Shown here piece after piece: positions 10,900-22,777 of a stretch of DNA of 64,000 nt. The stretch lies in the NCBI RefSeq assembly GCF_022458985.1, contig NC_061777.1, positions 14,969,668-15,033,667 of the forward strand, in the 5' to 3' direction. Each line of letters begins with the position of its first letter. The first letter of the stretch is position 1. This stretch comes from Mugil cephalus (Eukaryota > Chordata > Actinopteri > Mugiliformes > Mugilidae). The notes under the pieces are model-generated. The model made no database searches. It worked only from the letters and a program-made list of their open reading frames with translations, and had not been told where the DNA came from. A program made the translations under genes and the position numbers.

Positions 10900-13370
10900 C
10901 TCCTAGTTGTCTCATTTCAATGAGCTTATTATAGTATTCATTTAAAAAAGTGTCTCTGTTTACATTTTGGGGATTCATTGTTCTATATATCACTGTACCA
11001 CTGCATGTACAATACTTTTTGTTTGCTTGTTTACATTAGTTTTGTTTTCATTTCATTTTTCTGTTTTGTCTTTGTCATGTCAACTTTCTTCCAATACCTC
11101 CAGTTTAGATTTCACTGATACAGAATGTAATGATGGATTTGTCGTGACGACTGTGCGTTCATTCCCAACACACATTGACGTCGCTTTAGTTACAACCAGT
11201 TTACAGGCGCCCAAAAGTGTTTGCGCTGACGTTATTCTGCATCCAGCCTTTGGTCCGATTCAGATCCTCAAAAGGCACCTTTCTCCCAGCTGATGCTCAT
11301 TATATGCCAAATTATAGCATATACCGTTTTTGTTTGTTTTTACCTTAATAGTCTATGTAATTGACAGCCAGTAGGTTTTTTTTCTGTCAAGAACAATTAC
11401 AGTATCTGGATTTTATTAAGAAATGACAATTTTGAAAAATTAGAAAACCTTTATTAATCCCACAATGGGGAAATTGCACGTTTTAAAGCACGGAAAATTT
11501 GTAAAGGATTGAAAACGAAAATCTGTTGTTATTATCGTAATTATTCTGAAACCAAAGCTAATGTGCCTCACAGAGCTTATGTTTTGAGGTAAACCGCCCT
11601 CCCCCGTAGAGCTTCCTTTTAAGGAGTCTCCACAAGTTCTCAATAGGGTTGAGGTCAGGGCCAGATCATTGTTTTTCCTCATCTGTATTTTATGCAGCAT
11701 AGAGTGCTTTCACGTACTTTGTAAAGTTAGTTTTAACTCTTTCAGGCATCTTAAAGGGGCCTGAACTCACTTGCCATGATTCCATCTCAAAGCATCACTC
11801 CAGTCTGGACCATCCAGTGTAACAAGGAATTAATTCCACTTTATGCACATCAGCAAGAATCTAGAGGATCTCGCTCTTGTTTAATTTAAATATTTGGATT
11901 TAAATTGGGACACAGTGCCGTTATTCTTTACTGCCGTATAATGTTGCTACAAAATTTGAAGGAGCAACACAAACCCAGCTGTTTCTGTGTTTTTTAATCT
12001 TTGTACTTCTATCTGTGAGTTGCTTGCTGCCATTTTATCATATGAGTTGATAGAAAGTTCATACCAGAGGTTACTTTTGACATTCTTTACAGTCTTTCTG
12101 CTATCAACTTTAAGATAACTGTTTAAAATAACTTTAACTGTGAGCTCAAGAGTCACTGCGCCATCACCTCAGGGACTCCTTTTCTAATTGTTGACTGAAC
12201 AGAACAATTTTACAGTCAGTTTTTTAATAAACATAACAGCTTTAGCTGTTACAAGGCTTCAGGTAAGAGCTTCTCACACACCAAAGATAAAGATGTTGTT
12301 TCTGCATGAACACTATTATTAATATTGTAATCTGTCTGCCTAGTAAGCTTTATCATTCCAATATGAAATAACATTTAAACATGTTAACTTGTCTCAACCT
12401 TATGCCAAAGACAGCTTTCAGTTTGGCTGTATGTCATTTGTAGATCTGTTGCAGGTGATAATAATTTTTTTATGTCAGTATGATTTTTTTTTTTTTTTTA
12501 AATTTTTATTGTGTATCTGTGTATGTCTGTGAAAAGCAGTGTTGCCTTTCTTGTTGCATTCCACATGTTTTCCAATAGAGGGCAGCAAGAGTGAATGGCT
12601 CATTGAAACCCTACGCTGCTTTCCCATTCATGTTTGAATCATAGTTACACCAACTTTGTATAAAACGAGACAATACATCGGCCAGTATTACATGTTTGGG
12701 AAGTGTAAAGCTAAGTACACTTCTAGGAAGTAAATTTCAAGGCCTCATTAGAGCCCACCTGTTCAGTACAAGAAGAAGGCAGAGAAGCTTGTGGAGGAGG
12801 TGTTTGTCCCTCAAGTGAGGAAACACTAGGCCTGCTATATGTTTTTACACAGCATTGTACAGTATACTCGTATTATTATATGACTTAAACATCTTTCAGC
12901 TTGAAAACACGCAACCATCTAATGTAGTCGAACAAGAATCCATGAACCAGTCAATGACACGTTCTCGGCTGCACTTCTTTTTATTGGAAACTACATGTCC
13001 TACTTGAGCAAACCTTGATCAGTCGTCGCTGTTTGCAGAAGCTCAAATCGATTGCAAATAAACGTCCAATAAAGTCCCAATCCGGCACAGTGTGAGGACT
13101 CACCCCACATTTTGAATCGCATGCCAAACTGCTCGCTAAACAAAACCAGACCTAGTGAGTAAAGCAGAGTTACGACACGCTCTGATGTCGCCGCTAGGGC
13201 TGTCACGTGGTTCACCTCAACAGTTCCAAACAAGCTGCAAGCTGTCATTGTTTTGTATGGGTCAGAGTGAGCTATTGGATGGTAAATATAAATAAAATAT
13301 AAATAACAAAATAAAACAACACACACGTATTTAACCGTTTTTGCACTATTGCATGTATATTAGTGTCAAT
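10900..13370. other. Spacer downstream of A, no gene recognised
   Basis: Non-coding, AT-rich. Several blocks (10920-10975, 12140-12780, 12895-13140) recur upstream of C in the same order, showing that it belongs to the older segmental duplication. A fish repeat beginning 'acctttattaatcccacaatggggaaattgca' is at 11446-11480. A CTCF-like motif is at 12572-12585. Confidence 0.6.
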
Positions 13371-13377
13371 TATGCTT

Positions 13378-13430
13378 TTAGACTTAGACTAACTTTATTG
13401 TCATTCATTTTGAGTGGAAACAAAACGAGG
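13378..13430. repeat. Teleost repeat fragment (actttattgtcattc type)
   Basis: The 'gacttagactaactttattgtcattcattt' core is a familiar dispersed fish sequence. Only a short part is present. Confidence 0.45.
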
Positions 13431-13559
13431 CACACGGAAGTTGAGACCAGATGCTGTCCGAACCATCTTTATCCATCACCCCAAGCCCAAGAGGAGGAAA
13501 ACACCTTCCAGGATGCAAAAGTTAAAACAACTGATTAGAGGGCTGCATTGGGATTGGGT

Positions 13560-14060
13560 CACATTGTTACCCAACTCAAATCTCGCGTGAGCTAGCAGTA
13601 AAAAGTTTGCAACTGGAGGGAGTGGGCGGCTAAAAAAACACTGTGGGATCAGGACGTATCCCAGCGACAGGATGTCAACAAATGATGTCGAAAGGAAGCT
13701 CAAAGAAGGTATTTACAGCACTAAGACAAAGCAAGGCAAGTCTGACATTTGGAGAAACTTCTCAATTGTCTGTGACAAAGATAGAAACGGACTGGACTTT
13801 GTTAGTTGTAACGAATGTCCAAAAATACTAGTCTACAACAGACACAAATCCGGCACCTCTGGGTTGACTCGACACACCTGCTCTGTTCTCCAGGAAAACG
13901 AAACAAACAACCACATGAATCTCTTCATTAACAGCCTATAAAATGTTTTCTCCTGCAGGATGGGAGAAGACACAAAATCAATGCATTTCTATTATTGTGC
14001 AGGCATAAATACTCAAAGTTTTGCAGGTGCGGGCGGGTGTGGACATACACAGGGCTCTAC
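13560..14060 (+). mobile_element. hAT-type fragment with BED zinc-finger frame
   Basis: The + frame 13672-13941 (89 aa, start MSTNDVERKLKEG) contains SDIWRNFSIVCDKD, then VSCNECPKILVYNRHKSGTS and LTRHTC. That gives the CxxC...HxxxC spacing of a BED finger, as found at the N-terminus of hAT transposases and ZBED proteins. The frame then stops with no catalytic domain. The following 'tattattgtgcaggcataaatactcaaagttttgcaggtgcgggcgggtgtggac' resembles the inner end of fish hAT-Ac elements. Most likely an internally deleted hAT relic; a small expressed BED-finger protein cannot be excluded. Confidence 0.55.
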
Positions 14061-14172
14061 ACCTGATGACCACACTTACTGCACAAAATCAAACCTTGGT
14101 ATGATACCAGTGAACAATCTTTCCACAGTAAGATGACACTGAGTGCTCTGAAAGGCGCCTCTAAATAAAATG

Positions 14173-14174
<2 letters not shown>

Positions 14175-14203
<29 letters not shown>

Positions 14204-15505
14204 GTAATTATTATTATCATCATCATTGTAGTAGTAGTTATAGCAGCAGCAGAAGTAAAACAGGTAGTATTTAAGTGATAGTAGCAATAATAGCAGTAGC
14301 ATTTTAGTATTAGCAGTAGTGGTAGTATTTTGGAAATGTTTAAAAACCTAACAATCAAAACAACTTTACATAATGTCACCTGACAACAAAAGGTTTACGA
14401 ACTTTAGTGAAATGGTCACGTTAATTACCTCACGTGACCCTCCGTTATCAGGCTTTCAGTCAGGTCACAAAATCCATGACATTTTTAACATCAACATCGA
14501 CATTTCCTGCAAACCAAATGTGAAAATAACGATGTCTAAGAGTATAAGAGTGTACCTCTGATAGCTAATGCTTAAAAATGTAAAAAAAAACGTCCCTTGT
14601 TTCGAACTATTGGTCCCTCCATAACCCGGAAGTGTCGTCCGCCATTTTTTTCAGCGGGAGTCAATGGAAGTGTCGTAACTGTGTTTTACTCTATACCTAA
14701 AACAACAAAAGAAAAGAAAAGAAAAAAAAGTCATCAGTCATGTGCTATGGTCGACTCAAACGTCACCAATATGATGCACGCCTAAGACTCACGCGACACA
14801 CATGAAGTTTTTCATCTCTTTACCGCGATTATGAAGGAAAAATGAGAGAGAGCTTCTACGCTGGTGTAGACGACTGATCAACATTTGATAAAAACAAGGA
14901 TTCACTTCCTTTTGCGACTCACAGACATGTACAAATAATCAATTTTCTCCAACAAATAAATTGATTGATGGGTTCTATTTGTCTACTTTCTTGTGGAAAT
15001 CTGCTGAAGTTTTGAGTTATTTTCTACAGAAAAGTAGAACATTATCTTTGTGTGTGTCTTAATAACTTTCAGATATTTAGGTCATCTGAATTCATAACCA
15101 CAGAGAACGATATGATATAAGAAGATAAGTATGTTGCAATGGAAAATCTTTGCTCACCTTTGGACACCCACGTTGTTCTGAAAACAGTTTTTTGGGGGGA
15201 CATAGTCATATTTTCCATGAACACCTTTCACTCATGTGATGCCTGCAGCATGTGATGCGTTTGACAGGTTTTAGACACACCCACCCGAGGAATATCAGAG
15301 CTGCTTGCATCACCCTCACTAAAAATAAATTAATTTGGGAAACTGAATTGTTTACATTGTTTACATAAAGCATATTTACACAACAAACATACATGTAATA
15401 TTCTATTGCTTGGAGTTTTCTTTTTTCAGGACAAATTAGGTAAACCTAGAGTTTGGCATTTATCAGTGTTCCTACCCACTCTGCATAATTTATGAAGGCC
15501 CATTG
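14175..15505. repeat. Tandem duplication upstream of B, unit 1
   Basis: Starts in an ATT/ATC run and ends at 'cccattgggcttattatt'. It is matched by 15506-17120 with an offset of about 1337 bp at the left and 1608 bp at the right. It carries an E-box (cacgtg near 14432), the sequence CCCGGAAGTG...CCGCCATTTTT near 14630-14650, and non-coding sequence. The part from about 14720 on is also present upstream of C at 25440-26340. Confidence 0.85.
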
Positions 15506-15520
15506 GGCTTATTATTATTA

Positions 15521-15557
<37 letters not shown>

Positions 15558-17120
15558 CATCATTGTAGTAGTAGTTATAGCAGCAGCTGAAGTAAAACAG
15601 GTAGTATTTAAGTAATAGTAGCAATAATAGCAGTAGCATTTTAGTATTAGCAGTAGTGGTAGTATTTTGGAAATGTTTAAAAACCTAACAATCAAAACAA
15701 CTTTACATAATGTCACCTGACAACAAAAGGTTTACGAACTTTAGTGAAATGATCACGTTAATTACCCCACGTGACCCTCCGTTATCAGGCTTTCAGTCAG
15801 GTCACAAAATCCATGACATTTTTAACATCAACATCGACATTTCCTGCAAACCAAATGTGAAAATAACGATGTCTAAGAGTATAAGAGTGTACCTCTGATA
15901 GCTAATGCTTAAAAATGTAAAAAAAACGTCCCTTGATTTGAACTATTGGTCCCTCCATAACCCGGAAGTGTCGTCCGCCATTTTTTTCAGCGGGAGTCAA
16001 TGGAAGTGTCGTAACTGTGTTTCCATGACATTTTTCCATGACATTTTTAACATCATTGACATTTCATGCAAACCAAATGTGAACATAAAGATGTCTAAGA
16101 GTATAAGAGTCTACCTCTGATAGCTAAGGCTTAAAAATGTAAAAAAAAAAAAAAAAAGTTCTTGACGAGCAATTGAGATCAACGGGGCTCCGTCCCTTGT
16201 TTGTAACTATTGGTGCCTCCATAACCCGGAAGTGTCGTCCGCCATTTTTTTCAGCGGGAGTCAATGGAAGTGTCGTAACTGTGTTTTACTCTATACCTAA
16301 AACAACAAAAGAAAAGAAAAGAAAAAAAAGTCATCAGTCATGTGCTATGGTCGACTCAAACGTCACCAATATGATGCACGCCTAAGACTCACGCGACACA
16401 CATGAAGTTTTTCATCTCTTTACCGCGATTATGAAGGAAAAATGAGAGAGAGCTTCTACGCTGGTGTAGACGACTGATCAACATTTGATAAAAACAAGGA
16501 TTCACTTCCTTTTGCGACTCACAGACATGTACAAATAATCAATTTTCTCCAACAAATAAATTGATTGATGGGTTCTATTTGTCTACTTTCTTGTGGAAAT
16601 CTGCTGAAGTTTTGAGTTATTTTCTACAGAAAAGTAGAACATTATCTTTGTGTGTGTGTGTGTGTCCTAATAACTTTCAGATATTTAGGTCATCTGAATT
16701 CATAACCACAGAGAACGATATGATATAAGAAGATAAGTATGTTGCAATGGAAAATCTTTGCTCACCTTTGGACATCCACATTGTTCTGAAAACAGTTTTT
16801 TGAGGGGACATAGTCATATTTTCCATGAACACCTTTCACTCATGTGATGCCTGCAGCATGTGATGCGTTTGACAGGTTTTAGACACACCCACCCGAGGAA
16901 TATCAGAGCTGCTTGCATCACCCTCACTAAAAATAAATTAATTTGGGAAACTGCATTGTTTACATTGTTTACATAAAGCATATTTACACAACAAACATAC
17001 ATGTAATATTCTATTGCTTGGAGTTTTCTTTTTTCAGGGCAAATTAGGTAAACCTAGAGTTTGGCATTTATCAGTGTTCCTACCCACTCTGCATAATTTA
17101 TGAAGGTCCATTTGGCTTAA
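15506..17120. repeat. Tandem duplication upstream of B, unit 2
   Basis: Second copy of 14175-15505, with about 270 bp extra because the block holding CCCGGAAGTG/CCGCCATTTTT is itself repeated (near 15960 and again near 16226). The junction with unit 1 lies in the ATT run at about 15508-15560, which suggests the simple repeat mediated the duplication. The end of the unit runs into the B promoter. Confidence 0.85.
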
Positions 17121-17132
17121 TAATTACCAAAA

Positions 17133-17148
17133 GTCTGTATATACAGAC
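17133..17148 (+). promoter_or_regulatory. Putative core promoter of B (palindromic TATA)
   Basis: A perfect 16-bp palindrome, GTCTGTATATACAGAC, holds a TATATA at 17138-17143, 76 bp before the B start codon. The spacing is identical in C (TATATA 26271-26276, ATG 26347), where one arm base has changed. A transcription start about 30 bp downstream is inferred, not shown. Confidence 0.5.
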
Positions 17149-17213
17149 ACACCCTGTGAACCTCTGTCCTCATTGTCTGTCTTGGTGCTGCTGTATGTAC
17201 AGCGTTGCACAGT

Positions 17214-20200
17214 ATGACAAATAATGTTAAGAGCTTTTCAGTGGGATATAATCCCATAAACAAAAGCAATATTTTCAGCAGTGGTGATCATATCTCTGGA
17301 CAGATAACGCTGGAACTGACAGCAGATTCCAACATAGAAGCGCTCAGCATAAAGCTGAAAGGCAAAGCACAAGTCAGATGGACTGAACATTATGGAAGGA
17401 CAACTGTAACATACCAGAACAAACACAAGTACTTCAGTTTCCAGCAATTTATCATTCAGAAGAACCAGGGTAAGTGCATTTAGTCCTTTTTTCTTAGTTT
17501 GCTCTTTTATTTCTGCCTCTGGTAAATTGTTTCTCTCATCTCATTTTGGTTGCCATAAAATATTTTTTTGTCCAATGCTAAGTGTCTCTTTTGGTAATCT
17601 TTACTGGTTAAATATATCTTTCTGCAAGTATTTAAATTATGTTGAACATATATCATATATCACATATAATAGATTCATTGGGGTTGGATATTACTAACAT
17701 GAAAGCAAATTGACTCGTGTCTCTTAAAGACTTTCTGCTTCAAGAAACTCCATTAGTCCAGTTCCCTTTTTTAACATTTATATATGAGTGTATGCATGGC
17801 TTTAGACATCTTGACATCAACTTTGTTTGTTTTTTGTGCTTTTCAGGCAATAACATTGTGCGTGCAGGCTGCAATGTCTACCCATTCACCTTTCAGATCC
17901 CAGCAGAGTGAGTTTTCTCTACATCTGTACCAGCATCAATAATAATTGGCTTTAACCCGTTATGGGGCGAGGAACCATATTTGGTAACTTCCACAAACAT
18001 TTTAAATTGTACTGTGCCTCTCAGTGTGTGGTTTTCATCCAACCAATCACAGAAGATCAAGGCAACTTTCTCAAGTGAAAGCAGGGTCAAATGTGGTCTG
18101 CAAGGTCCACCTCTGCATGACCATGATTTACCATATATGATAAATTCATTAACTTTGATCTTCTACATGAAAATGAAAAATAAAGTAAAAAAAAAGTTAT
18201 ACATGGACACAGTTAATGAAGTTTGATTCTTGTTCTTTAACTTCTTATTATCTTGTTCTGGAGCTTGTTTTCTTTATTGTGTTGTCACATTTGACAGAGA
18301 GCTGCCATCCTCCTTCAAGGGCTCATTTGGAAAAATCAGGTACACACTGGAGGCAGTCCTGAGCAGGTCGATGAGAATGGACAGCAAAACCAAGGCAGAG
18401 TTCACCCTCATTCACAAACAAAACCCGGGCAATGATCCAGTGCTTATGGTACCCTTACAACACACCTTACAAACACATACAACAGATGTACAGGTGATGC
18501 CAGACATTTTGTAATTTTCTTGTCAGACACCACAGCGCAATATGGTTGATAAGAAGACGAACCTCTTCTCTTCTGGAGCTGTAGCCATGGATGTAAATAT
18601 CGCCCGAACAGGTTTCCGCCAAGGTAATCTGTGAAATGTATCCGACTTTGTTGATTGTGTAATGTCACTATCCCAACAGTGGGTTGCAATAAAATAGAAA
18701 AAAAAAAAAAGAAATGACACACAGGAACCACATACAGGTCAAAGTCTGTTTCCTCATGGAAATTTTTTATGGTCTGAAGATAAGACGATAACAAATGTGA
18801 CATGAAGGAAAAGTAACAGAAATTTATGGTCTAAATATGTTAATAATGTTGCTCTTTTGTAACACAGAAGGAATGCCAATGTATAATTTGAAAATAATTA
18901 TCAGGCTTTAATTTTATGAGCACAATAAAAACTAAATGTAAAAAAAGTTGAATGCAAACAAGCCTTTTGTCAGGCCGTGACTCAAAGCAGGACTCAGAAT
19001 GCAGAGATATGGAATGACAAAAGGCTTTTATTGGATTCTCCGGAGATCCCACACAGAGGGACAAACAAATGGCTGCAAAAAACCTAGACGCTAACTCTGA
19101 CTACTGAAAACGAAAAACTCTCCAGAAGGAGGAAAAACTCAAATCAAAGAAACAAATCGAAAAACACAAAAACACTCCGAATGGAGGAAAACCTCAGGAC
19201 TAAGGATCTAAACTAAGGAAAGAATTAAAAAAAACAAAAATTCTCTCTTCGAGAGGAATAACTGGCTTACTTGGCAACTTCTATGGGTGTAGACATGAAA
19301 CAAGGCTCGGGTGCAGGTCGAGGACGATAACACTCTGGCACAAGACAAGGGGAACACAGACTACTTAAACACATGGAGGGAAATAGGGGACAGGTGAAAA
19401 CACTTAGGGCAATCAGACTGAGACACATGAGGAAGGGCAAGTGACCTGAAACGAGAGGAGAATTACTTTTCAAAATAAAACAGGAAATGACAGGACAAAA
19501 CAAACCCAAGACAAGACACCCTCACCACGGTGTGACACTTTTGCTCCATTCAATACACTCAAGGGTAATGCTTTTACAGTCTTACGGTGAGATCAATAGC
19601 TTATAGTGGAGTACAGTATAGATGTGAAATTAAATTTAAACCTGAGTTTTAATTGTAGAGTTGCTTACCAAAGCAAAACATACAAGGACATAAGGGCACG
19701 TAAGGACATAATTTTTTTCTTCCTATATTTTGTATACAGTAAAGGATTGTTGCTGTCAGTCAGAGTGTGAGTGTTTTAAGATTTGCTCTGTTTCCAGGCG
19801 AAGGCATACAGGTCGTGGCCTCCATTCAAAACAAATCGTCACGTGATATCAAGCCCAAGTACTCCTTGTATAGCAAGTACAGCTATTTTGCAAAAGGAAA
19901 GAGGAAAGTCCAAACAAAAAACATCCTGAAAGAGGTGGGGGATGCCATCCCACCTTCTGCCGGTGTGACGGTCACCAGGATCATAACCATCCCTCCCATC
20001 ACCTGCGTGTCTGTCTTAAACTGCGATATCCTCAAAGCAGAGTACAGGCTCAAGGTATGTATCAGTCTTCCCCAAAGAATGTCACTATTTTCGATTCTGA
20101 CCTCAACATGATCATGAGGATAATCACTGTCTGTTTCTCCACCACAGGTCTATTTGGATGTCAAGTACGCTTCAGATCCAGAGATCAAGTTCCCCATAGT

Positions 20201-20411
20201 CGTCCTGCCCGCTGTAGAGAGTGTTGATGAAGAGGGGAACCTACAGTTGCCTGATGTTCCTTCTTATGGATATGGGGCATTTTCAGACTCTGACATGCTC
20301 GGAGGGACCAGCTTTCCGTACAACCCAGCAGCATCTGGCCCTCCTCCTCCACCACCTTATGGGACATATGATCTGTACCCCCCCTTAACCGGTTTTGACA
20401 AAAAGTCTTAG
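17214..20411 (+). CDS. Alpha-arrestin B (ARRDC3-like) with PPPY tail
   Basis: Six exons: 17214-17469, 17847-17907, 18298-18448, 18527-18623, 19798-20054, 20148-20411; 1086 nt, 361 aa. Phases 1,2,0,1,0 as in A. N-domain (about residues 8-150): MTNNVKSFSVGYNPINKSN, an ISGQITLEL strand, VYPFTFQIP, and LPSSFKGSFGKIRYTLEA. C-domain (about 165-305): LFSSGAVAMDVNIARTGF, the KPKYSLYSK segment, and LNCDILKAEYRLK. The tail carries PPPY at about residues 342-345 in the context PPPYGTYDLYPP. In this family such a motif recruits WW domains of NEDD4-type E3 ligases, so the product should be a cytosolic ubiquitin-ligase adaptor for membrane cargo. The ATG lies in a conserved position shared with C; upstream in-frame codons offer only a non-ATG start. 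Intron 4 holds a 570-bp LTR-type insertion absent from the matching intron of C. Which vertebrate ARRDC it is orthologous to cannot be told from sequence reading alone. Confidence 0.9.
18968..19537 (-). mobile_element. Solo LTR-like fossil in intron 4 of B
   Basis: A 570-bp insertion with TGTCAG...TGACA ends, flanked by a CTTT direct repeat at 18964-18967 and 19538-19541. The matching C intron (about 28010) shows the empty site (aagcctttgctcc). Read on the - strand it has a pyrimidine-rich body, a 'gtttaagtagtctgtg' promoter-like stretch and an AATAAA signal near its far end, as in fish Gypsy-type LTRs. No internal coding region is present, so it is a solo LTR. Gypsy assignment is tentative. 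It inserted after the B/C duplication or was lost precisely from C, the first being far more likely. Confidence 0.6.
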
Positions 20412-20589
20412 AAGCTCAAACATAGGTTTGGAGAACACGGGGCTCGCTTTATTAAAGTTAGGAGCTACCATGATTGATTAAAGGTTTCCTCCATGGGGAC
20501 AATGAAACAGCATGTCTATTTAGTACAATTATTGTAGGTGAAGTGTGTTTTAGGGCTAGAGTAGAGACAGCATCTTGATCTTCACTGAA

Positions 20590-20720
20590 ACAAGCAGTTT
20601 CAAAATCAGAATCAGAATCAGCTTTATTCATCCACGTGGGGCAATTAGGAGAGCAAAGAGTGGAACATTTTATGGATGGGCATAAGCAGCATATTGTGTT
20701 CAATTGCAGGCCTGATGCCA
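20590..20720. repeat. Teleost repeat downstream of B (aatcagaatcagctttattc)
   Basis: A common fish dispersed sequence starting 'tcagaatcagaatcagctttattcatcc'. It is shared at the same relative place downstream of C (29118-29250), so it predates the B/C duplication. Confidence 0.5.
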
Positions 20721-20965
20721 GTAACAGCATGAATGGTTTTTTACGTAGGTAATAAGGCAGAAGTATCTATAAAGAGTCTAGATGTATAGTAGCAAATCTG
20801 AAATAAATATAACAAATATAAATATCTGATACAGTAGTAGTAAATAATGTGAAGCATGGATTAAACTCAAGAAGAACTGGATCTTGTGTATTTCCCGTAT
20901 TACAATGATTATTTGATTGCCATGAAATGTCTTTTTTCACTTGATCACAACGAATACTGCCACAA

Positions 20966-21830
20966 CACACTATTGCCAAAAGTATTCTCTCACTCATCCA
21001 AATAACTGAGTTCAGGTGCTCCAATCACTTCCATGGCCACATGTGTATCAAATCAAGCACCTGGGAATATAGACTGCCTCTATAAACATTTGTGAAAGAA
21101 TGGGTCGCACTCAGGAGCTCAGGGAATTCTAGCGAGCTCCTGTGATAGGATGCCACTTGGAATATACTAAATCTTCCACAATCACACTTCATATGGGCTT
21201 CAGATGAGCTCAAGAACAGTGCGTAGAGAGCTTCATGGAATGGGTTTCCATGGCCCAGAAGCTACATCCAAGCCACACATCACAAAGTGCAATTCAAAGG
21301 TCTAGACGACTCTAGAGAAGCGGAGACGACGTGGAGTGAATCACGCTTCTCCTTCTGGCAATCTGATAGACGGTTGCCAGGAGAACGGTAGTTGTCTGAC
21401 TGCATCGTACCAAGTGTGAAGATTGGTGGAGGGGGGATTATGGTTCAGTGAGAGGAAGTCTGAATGCTTCAGAATACCAAGAGATTTTGGACAATTCCAT
21501 GCTTCCAACTTTGTGGATGACTGCGCACCAGTGCACAAAGCAAGGTCCATAAAGACATGGATGAGCAAGTTTGATCTCAAAGAACTTGATTGGCCTGCAC
21601 AGTCCTGACCTCAATACAAATGTCTTTTGGACTGAAGAGATAGGCCTTCTCATCCAACATCAGTGTCTGACCTCACAAATGCACTTCTGGAAGAATTGTC
21701 AAAAACTCTTCCCAGAGGAGTTGAGGCTATTATTGCTGCACCTGCACCTGAACCCTGTGGATTAACCATGGGATGTCACTTAAGTTCATATGCAAGTAAA
21801 GGCAGGTGAGCAATTAATTTTGGCAACTAT
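20966..21830 (+). mobile_element. Decayed Tc1-like transposon downstream of B
   Basis: Starts 'cacactattgccaaaagtattctctcac' and ends 'ggtgagcaattaattttggcaactat', the two diverged inverted ends of a widespread fish Tc1 family. Between them, pieces of transposase coding sequence are visible (MGRTQELREF-like start, a DDCAPVHKARSIKTWM segment around 21520-21570, TSVSDLTNALLEE-like end) but with deletions and frame breaks. The same insertion sits downstream of C (30019-30488) with a larger central loss, so the insertion is older than the duplication. Confidence 0.8.
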
Positions 21831-21944
21831 CATTTTAATTATTGGGCAGATATCATTCCAGTCTTTCCATGAGCTTTTTTTTTTTTTTTCAATCTTTTTT
21901 GACAAAAGAAAAGTTTTTTTGTTTCATGAATTGATGCCCTGTCT

Positions 21945-22777
21945 CAGGGCTTTTCAACGTTTTTCAGGCCAAGGACCCCCAAACTGAAGGCAAGACTAAG
22001 TAGGGATCCCCTACCTACATTATGTGTTCTGTAGTAAACTTGGCGTAGTGCTATTCATAAATATACATTATTATTATCATTTTGCTTTCAATATTAAGCT
22101 ATTCAAATAATACACAGGTTCAAATATTCATTTTTTTTTTTATTTAAAACGTGCAACAATACGGTGGCTGTGCAACTGCCTTAAATATGAACGTACCGGT
22201 GTGTGTATGTGCCTGTGTGTAATTGACAGATAAAGAAATTGGCAGATTCAAGTTTCAACTTTAAACATGGCTGAGATATGTTATATGTTACCTGAGATAG
22301 TGTGATATCTGACCCTGATGAGAAGCACACAACTTATCTAACCTTGGATTAATGGATGTTGATAAGAGCAAGTTGCACTGTTAGTTCCTCTTCTGAAGCA
22401 CTGCAGCGTACTTCTGGATTTCACCTGGGGGCTGAACAGGCTCTATTGCGGCCAATTGCGGGGGACCAGACAGAGTCAAGAGTGTAATATGTGGCCTCAT
22501 GATTGGCTCAGCAGCGATAGGGCGGGGCCTACTGTGAACAGGAAACTTAGATTGACTGGTCTAATCTGGTACTCTTTGTGAAGCAGTGTGCTGTTGACAC
22601 AGGTCCTGTTTCACTGAATGAGTGAAGTGCTGACTGCATTTATTCCTTTACTAAAATATGCTATCCATTCATGTTAATGTGTATTTAAAGAAATTTAAAT
22701 TTGTGGAGGAAAATTAAAAAAAATATATGAAAAGATATGAAAGATTTTGTGCGCTGACGCCCTTTTGAAGACCTATG
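21945..22777. mobile_element. Non-autonomous hAT element downstream of B
   Basis: Left end CAGGGCTTTTCAACGTTTTTC resembles hAT terminal repeats ('CAGGGGTTCTCAACCTTTT'); the right end is its imperfect complement (cttttgaagacctatg). The flanks CCCTGTCT and CCCTACTT fit an 8-bp target duplication with two differences. No transposase frame. The equivalent copy downstream of C is 30584-31435. Confidence 0.65.

Noticed and set aside
14420-14445. Carbohydrate-response element upstream of B
   Set aside because: Such elements need two E-boxes 5 bp apart; only one CACGTG is present in each repeat unit.
20966-21830. Active transposase gene downstream of B
   Set aside because: Transposase pieces are interrupted and deleted, and the sister copy at 30019 is even more reduced; it is a dead Tc1-like element.
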